A stretch of 64,000 bases of DNA, taken from Magnolia sinica (taxonomy: Eukaryota; Streptophyta; Magnoliopsida; Magnoliales; Magnoliaceae). Shown here one piece after another: positions 57,541-64,000 of this stretch. The position numbers and the translations under genes are program-made. The DNA lies in contig NC_080578.1 of NCBI RefSeq assembly GCF_029962835.1, positions 104,511,759 to 104,575,758 of the forward strand. Direction: 5' to 3'. The notes under the pieces are model-generated. The model had not been told where the DNA came from, did not search any database, and worked only from the letters and a program-made list of their open reading frames with translations. Position 1 is the stretch's first letter. Every line of letters starts with the position of its first letter.

Positions 57541-58640
57541 TGAAAGCGTTGATTTAGACCTCGGGGTGGTATAGCCCATTAAAAAGGCATCTTGGTCATC
57601 TATAAGCAATCAAGGCTCAAAATAGTGCGATGGAAAGAGAATGAAAAATAAAGAATATCTGTGAAATTTTAATACATTTAAATAGTATAGTCCGACGTTA
57701 CAGACGATGGAAGTTGGAAAAATAAAAGATGTCATTAACCTGTAGCCTTGAATTTTAGATCACATGATTCCCATTATCCATTTCATGTAAAATTTTATAA
57801 TATGCCTATTTATCATAAATTAACCATACACGTTGAATTTCATCGCTTAGATCATTGTAAAAGTGGCCTAATTGAATCATTAGCCCCTCAACCAATGATT
57901 TTAGTATCCATCGAGTGAAGAAAGCTCGTAGGCAGTCGTAGTAGAATATTTCCCTTCGTATGAATGACTTGGATTTTCCATCATATAAACCAAGTGTAAA
58001 ATATGAGGTAGGCTTTTTCGTTAGGCCCGAAGTTATCAGTTTTATGCTTACCAACTCTTTTTAAATCTGGAGCTTCCCATTAACCCACTTTACACCATCA
58101 ATCACAACTCAAATTTGGACCACACTTTAGCCTCGCATGACTATAATATCATACAAAATTCAGACCCCGATCGATCTATAATCTTACACTGTTGAATGAT
58201 GACTGACTTAACTCTAATTCCTTCCTTTTGGTGGAAAAGATGAAATTTCAGATGTCTTTTCTACCATTGATCAACCACCAACTTTTGTCCAACTGTTTTT
58301 CTATTATGACTACACATTTCTCCCAAATTTGGTCCCTGATTATTAAGTGTGTACTGTTAATTGAGATTAAGTTCGTTTTGGCACCCGTTAGGAGAATTTT
58401 TAAGATAGGTCAATCTAAATTTCGGGTTACCAAGAAAATTATATAGCCCAAATCTATTCAATAACCCCGACACACTGGACAAATTAGATTTAAAGAAAAA
58501 TCGCTAGAAAAAGTTAAATTGGAGAAACTCAATCCTAGTGGGATGTGAAACACATCCCCTCTTACATGCCCACTCCTTTATAAAAGGAGTGTGCATCCCT
58601 TCTCCACTCATACGCCCAATTTCCCAATATCCAAGGAAGA

Positions 58641-58718
<78 letters not shown>

Positions 58719-60176
58719 TAGACGTCATCATCATCTTCCTTCTCCACATGGATGTTGTCTCCTTCTTGCTCAAGCGATGTCGTGGTTCATGTAAAATTTT
58801 TTTCCTATATCGAGATTTAGGGTTTAGATCTAAGGCAAATGTGAGGGATTCCTTTAAAGCTTACACTAATTTGAGTCAGTATGATTTATCTTATTTTTGC
58901 ATAATTTCATATTACTGTGATTTTTCATGCAATTGATTGATTTACCATTATCAAATATTTATTTTTTAAAAAATTATCATTAAGGTATGATTTTAATTAT
59001 GCGTGATTTTTATGAATTTATTGGGTGTGATGGATACAAGCCTTGCCCTTTGCCAATTTTGATAGCAATGTGTGCTTCTACTTTATATTGAGTTGGCCTT
59101 TTGCTCCTGTCCCCTTAATCTTGTTGAGTTAGCCTATTTGCTACTCATATCTTTTATTAAGATAACTTAATACTACTTTTCTCCTTTATTAAGTCAACCT
59201 TGTGTTACATCCCTTTATAGCTTGGGCATTTGTCTTGGAATTTCAAAACCCTCGTGGTTCGACTTGTTTCTTTATTGATGCAAGTGATGTGTTATATGCC
59301 TCATATATAGTGGTTCGTATATTTTATCGTGGATGTAATGTGCTCTGGATAATGACTCTCTTGGTCGACACATAATTTCATGAATTTTGGTAGTGGTGCA
59401 CAAATCGATGTAAGTAATTCGCAATGTGTGTTACATCACTTTTGGAATTGAATGTCGTAAATAGTCGCTCCGTGAACAAATCGTATTACGTAATTCATCT
59501 GATCCATGTGTTATGCCGTCTTGAGGTGTTCACGTAAATCCACGGTAGCATTGGACACACCGACGAATCTCCATGGTATGGGATACGGGGTAAGCCGGGT
59601 CTTCTATGAATTATATTCCACATTGTGATGATCACTACATATGATGGACCGCACACATTTTGCTAGGTATATATATATATATTGATTGCGCATACTAATA
59701 CCACTCGTAGTGGTGGAGTACGAGACGTATCAGAACCCTCACATTATTCTTATCAATCTCTTGAATTATCGTTAATATTGAAGGATAACCATCACTATGG
59801 GTAGGGAATTAACCCTCTCCAACCATACAGATGTTGCAGGTGAATTACAGGTTGACGATACGGATGATAATCATTCTATGGAAGATATGTTTCAATAATG
59901 AAGAAGAATGACACTGAAATTTATTTATTTATATGTTTTCTATTGTTTACATTAATATAATGTAATAAGCTCACATTGAGAGGGTGTTTGAAAATTAGTT
60001 GAACACTTTTTAGTCAATAATAAATACAGTTGATTTTACTCTTGTGAATGTAACTGGATGTGATATAAATGGAAAAAAAAAAGTGCGATTTTAAAGCATC
60101 CAATTTTTACATCATTAACATCCAGAATTCTCGGGCACGAGTATATATTTGGGCCACAAAAATTCGGGATGTTACA
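57541..60176 (+). mobile_element. Probable solo LTR of a Ty3/gypsy-type element
   Basis: Starts TGAAAGCGTTGATTTAGACC with GGGGTGGTATAGCCCATTAA shortly after, and ends AAAATTCGGGATGTTACA, a 3' end typical of plant chromovirus LTRs. TG..CA limits hold, with TATA on both outer sides (57537-57540 and 60177-60180). A TATAAAAGG promoter-like box lies at 58577 and a (TA)n(GA)n tract at 58645-58715. No internal coding region or second LTR is in view, so it is a fossil. Limits and family are inferred. Confidence 0.5.
58645..58715. repeat. Microsatellite (AT)n then (AG)n
   Basis: About 36 bases AT followed by about 35 bases AG, downstream of the TATA-like box of the LTR. Generates spurious repetitive frames. 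Confidence 0.95.
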
Positions 60177-60249
60177 TATACATTAGACAAGGGAGGGGCG
60201 CGGATTAGGTACTACCCCAGCCTGTTTGGAGCTCGGGACAGGCGGAGGC

Positions 60250-60690
60250 TTTGAGGGCTACTAAGGGGCCACCGTGGTGTATGAATCTTATCAACACCGT
60301 CCATCCCTTTTTTCATATAGAGTACTATACCAAAAACAAGGAATATACAATTCTCAAGTGGACCACACCATAGGAAGCAGCGGTGTTAAGGACGCCTACC
60401 GTTGAAACCTTCCTTAGGCCCAATGTGTCGTTTATTTTCCATCCAACCCCTTGATATGCTCATATACACCTGGATGAAGTGAAAAAACACCTTGATCTAA
60501 AACTTTTGTGGTCCCTAAGAAAATTTCAACGGTAGGAATTTAATCACCAATGTATGGCCTATTTAAAACTTTTATCTTCGCTATATTTGAAATAATATTC
60601 TATAATAATATGAAAAAATGAATGGACAGTGTGGATAGAGTTCATACATCACGGTGGCCCCTCAGTGGCGCTCGGATCCCTAGTGATGAT
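60250..60690. mobile_element. GC-foldback MITE (family A)
   Basis: Left arm AAGGGGCCACCGTGGTGTAT, TTATCAACACCGTCCATCCC, CAAGTGGACCACACCATAGG; right arm TGAATGGACAGTGTGGATAG, CATACATCACGGTGGCCCCT. Arms match well over ~45 bases, and the middle has TCCATCCAACCCCTTGATAT and ACCTTGATCTAAAACTT. Confidence 0.8.
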
Positions 60691-61548
60691 TCGTTCGTTG
60701 CCCAATTAGGACTAAACTTTGTAGCAGGACAATCATGATGTATGGGATAGGTGTCTATTCATTGCTCGATCAAAACTGGACGTCATGGTGAGACGACTGA
60801 TGGGGGGTAGATATTTGTCAATTTGTTTATTGCTTTATTGGAACCAGGATTTGTGGTGAGATGACTGTTGAAAGCCTATTCGTGGTCTTGATCAGAACCA
60901 AACACGTAGAAAGACTGTCGTGGACCGATCCAGCGAGATGTTGTGGATGAATGGTGGAGAGCTAAATTAAGGGTTAAAAACTAAGGGTCCCATGCTATGA
61001 GTAACGATGGGAAGAAACTGAACTAAAATAAAAAGATAAATATCTATGTTGGATAGGAAAGTAAAGACATGTTTGATTGTATTGGCATAAGGCATTAAGC
61101 TCTTCTTCAACTGCTGCTTTTATAGGCTTCCGAGATGCGGTAACCTTGCGTAGTAGCATAGGAAAGATCCGAACGTTCGACGGTGCAAATCTTATTGGTT
61201 CTTCTACGACAAGTTAGCTTATCGTGTATGGTCATGTGTATAAGAGAGACTCGTGAGTCCTCATGTTTTTGGACTCCCATAGTAGAAAGTTGTTGGAGTC
61301 TTTACATCACTTGGATTTGTAATCTTTAAGGAATTACTTTTGACGTGGCTTTAACATTTAATGCTATATAGAAATATTCTTTGATAAAATATTAACATTT
61401 AATGCTTGGAGAGAGAGAGAGAGAGCGAGAGAGAGAGAGAGAGAGAGAGAGTTGCTTGAATGAGACTCTTGTTTTTGATAAAGAGTACTTTTGATAGGAA
61501 TCTAGTATTTAATGTTCTTTCATATGTACGTTTCTTACTCCTCTTTAA
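60691..61548. other. Intergenic, no gene seen
   Basis: Contains a (GA)n tract at about 61407-61451. TTTAGGAATTA/TATTAACATTTAATGC words repeat loosely at 61340-61520. No gene. Confidence 0.55.
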
Positions 61549-61734
61549 GGGAGCGTTTGACTCACGGTATTAGATGGGATTAGGTGGGATGTAAGTACAT
61601 TAGGTCCCGTGTAAATTTCATCTAGTATTTGGGGAGTTGTGTTTGTCTCATGATATCCCATGATAATAGGGGACAATTCCTGTCACATGCAATGATTATA
61701 TATTTTTTTTTAATCCCATGCGCCAAACACTCCC
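61549..61734. mobile_element. Tourist-like MITE, 186 bp
   Basis: Ends GGGAGCGTTTGAC and GCCAAACACTCCC, flanked by TAA at 61546-61548 and 61735-61737. The interior shares GATGGGATTAGGTGGGATG with the neighbour. Confidence 0.85.
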
Positions 61735-61737
61735 TAA

Positions 61738-62339
61738 GGGCGTGTTTGGGCAGTGAGATTGGAAGCGATTAGGTGGGATGGGATTCAAAATACATAATTA
61801 TTACCCATGGCAGGGATTGTCCCCTGTTGCCATGAGATAAGATTAATGCCATGCTTTGTTGATAATACGGTGGTACATTGAATGAATATACCCACCATCA
61901 TTTGAAATTACTGAGAATAACACACATGTGTTATATCTAAACTGTTCATTTGTTTTGTAACCTCATTTTATGGCATGGGCTTAAAAATGAGGTAGATCCA
62001 AAACTTATGTGGCCCCAAAGAAGTTTTCAATGGTAAGTATTCAATCCCTGTTGCTTTCTATGGTGGGGTCCACTTGAGCTTTAGATTTACCTGATTTTTT
62101 GGCCCATGCTCTAAAATAATCTTGAAAAATGGGTGGACGATGTGGATATAGCCCACACATCATGGTGGGACCTACACAACTTGCTAACATTGAGTGAAAT
62201 TGGCACGGGACCCAATGCAATTCCATCTAATCTAATTCCAAGCTTTTCCAATCTTCCCAAACATGGAGTGGAATTGGCATAGGACCATATGAATCTCATC
62301 TCACCTAATCCCTTCTAATCCCACTGCCCAAACACACCC
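61738..62339. mobile_element. Tourist-like MITE, 602 bp, with a nested GC-foldback
   Basis: Ends GGGCGTGTTTGGGCAGTGAG and CACTGCCCAAACACACCC; the arms match over ~43 bases (GATTAGGTGGGATG/CATCTCACCTAATC). TAA flanks both sides (61735-61737 and 62340-62342). Confidence 0.88.
61915..62185. mobile_element. GC-foldback MITE (family A) nested in the Tourist-like element
   Basis: AATGAGGTAGATCCAAAACT ... GGTGGGGTCCACTTGAGCTT ... TGGGTGGACGATGTGGATAT ... CATCATGGTGGGACC. The left terminal GC word is degraded. Confidence 0.7.
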
Positions 62340-62342
62340 TAA

Positions 62343-64000
62343 AATTATCTACACCACATGAGGTAAGGTTATCACATGGCATCTCATTGATCGTTTGATT
62401 TGGGTGCGCCACATCATGTTTAAACAATGTTCTGAGTCCGTGAGTAGAATTTCACTCATCATTTAGCACATAGTGCCAACACGTGACAACATTTCATTGG
62501 TCCATATAGGTTTGTCAAAAATAGGTATAATCATATGCTACATTGGCACAACTGACCAGGGGACTCTCAAAGGGTTGGAATTGATTGGGTCATGTAATAC
62601 CCATGCCAAACTAACCAAGTTGAGGTTTTTCATGTGTCTTTTCAATCTAGTGTATAATTTACTCGTGCTATCGTATGGTGGCTTCAATTAAATTTTAGTA
62701 CAGTGATAGGTTTTGTTATATTATTTGTTTTACTTAGAAATTATGGTAAAAATATTAATTTTATAATGTGAAATATAATAATTACAATTTACTTTATCTA
62801 TTTCTTTTACAAGTATATTTGACTTCCAATTTATGAACGATAATTCATACTCACACAAACACCTAAAAATGATGACAATGACTTTGCATTTTCTAAAAAA
62901 TTAGAAAACCAATCAATTAATGTTGTATGGAGCTTGCAATGAGTTAGGTTTGAATTAGATATGGGGAACTCCTGGTTTGAAAACGGGGCAAGTCAATCTA
63001 AACAATTAAGTCATGGCTGTGGTAACCGGGTTTGGAAATCAGGCAAGCCTTGGTCAATCCCTAACTTAGCCTTGGCTTGTCATGTCAACTTTGTATTTGA
63101 TTGATGGCCTATTTTTAGCAAGTTAGCTTAAGTCATATAGCTCAGTTAAGAAAAGAGTCATGATTTAAAAAAAGAAATAGAAGAAGAAAATTGATGATCA
63201 TGGCACAAAAATGGAAAAAGATGAGAGAGGTCATGAAACATGAATATGTATACTTTTTTTTATTTCCCTTTTATTTTGTTTGGATGGTTTGGATTTGGTT
63301 GAATTTATAAAACAAGTAGAGTTTGGTCTTTTACTTCTTATTTATTTATTTGTAGAAGAAGTTTCTTTTAGCATTAACTTCCCAAAAAAAAAAAAATAAC
63401 TTTGATTTAATTGGGAAGAGGAAAGATTCATGTGGGGTATTTGGTATTGAGGCAGTTGATATGTACATCCACTTTATTGATAATGGCACCTTATTTTTTA
63501 TACATTAAGTAACATGATGATCGTACATATTTGTAATTTTTGTATTTCCAAATGTAAAAACTCGTGCAGGACATTTGTACCATAGAAATGATAGGCTCCC
63601 TCGTGAAAATCACTCGGAATAAAAATATCAACTCAGCTAGCTTATCCAATGGCCCAAATGGGCAACCGATGGCTTGACTCAAAATACAAACGTGGCCCAT
63701 CACACTCATATGGGCCTACTAAAATAATGGACTACAATTACAACCCAATCACGGCACCTAAAGACAAGTGGGGTGGATGGTACATACACCTGCATGCTTG
63801 TGTAAAACTTAAAAAGCATATTGAATATCTTATAATAACGTCCCAATAATCGAACTTCATAGAAATGCGTGCCTCCTGACATTGATCTCATATTTATTAG
63901 ACATGACATGCAAGTGGCAGATGATTTAGATTCGTCTGACCCTGATAGGACCTTTAACCGTCTCACCAGATCTATATCTATATGGGGCTCACCACGATAT
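62343..64000. other. AT-rich intergenic, no gene seen
   Basis: Short frames only, without homology or codon character. No repeat boundary that I can defend. Confidence 0.55.

Noticed and set aside
58538-58936. 132-codon frame with YIYIYI and RERERE runs
   Set aside because: Driven by (AT)n and (AG)n microsatellites inside the probable solo LTR.

Overview
The window is nuclear DNA of a flowering plant. Two host gene families have plant-type exon/intron structure. The rest is A/T-rich non-coding DNA crowded with Ty1/copia and LTR debris, tRNA-derived SINEs, hAT and Tourist-like miniature elements, and one very abundant GC-rich foldback family built around GTGGGGCCCAC. I associate that family with magnoliid-type woody genomes; this is an impression, not a test, and I do not name a species.

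Layout. 0-4.4 kb: the 3' part of a decayed Ty1/copia element. 4.5-28 kb: no convincing host gene; nested and duplicated miniature elements, SINEs, a 0.9-kb direct duplication and an older 1-kb tandem duplication. 28.07-35.9 kb (+): a seven-exon gene for a 464-residue VAN3-binding/FORKED-like protein (DUF828 followed by a PH-like domain). All splice junctions can be placed and all phases agree. 38.1-44.4 kb (-): a four-exon LIFEGUARD (Bax-inhibitor-1 family) gene, 243 residues, tail-to-tail with the first gene. 44.55-45.5 kb: a five-unit array of ~200 bp upstream of the LIFEGUARD start. 47-51.4 kb: a foldback element, an LTR-like stretch and a small copia fragment. 51.4-54.6 kb (-): a second LIFEGUARD copy with the same four exons, 226 residues, missing 16 residues of a membrane segment. 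55.5-56.3 kb: a SINE split by a Tourist-like element, both with clean target-site duplications. 57.5-60.2 kb: probable solo LTR. 60.2-64 kb: a foldback element and two abutting Tourist-like elements, then nothing recognised.

How it fits together. The VAN3-binding protein belongs to auxin/PIN trafficking and vein patterning. The LIFEGUARD proteins are multi-pass membrane regulators of cell death and calcium. They are neighbours, not a pathway. The LIFEGUARD pair is a local duplication that also carried a miniature element in intron 2 and upstream sequence. The copies then diverged: the upstream copy kept the full protein and gained a repeat array, while the other lost 16 residues but kept an open frame. 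I found no wholly new system. The most informative items are the LIFEGUARD duplication, the datable nested insertions, and the SINE and foldback families.
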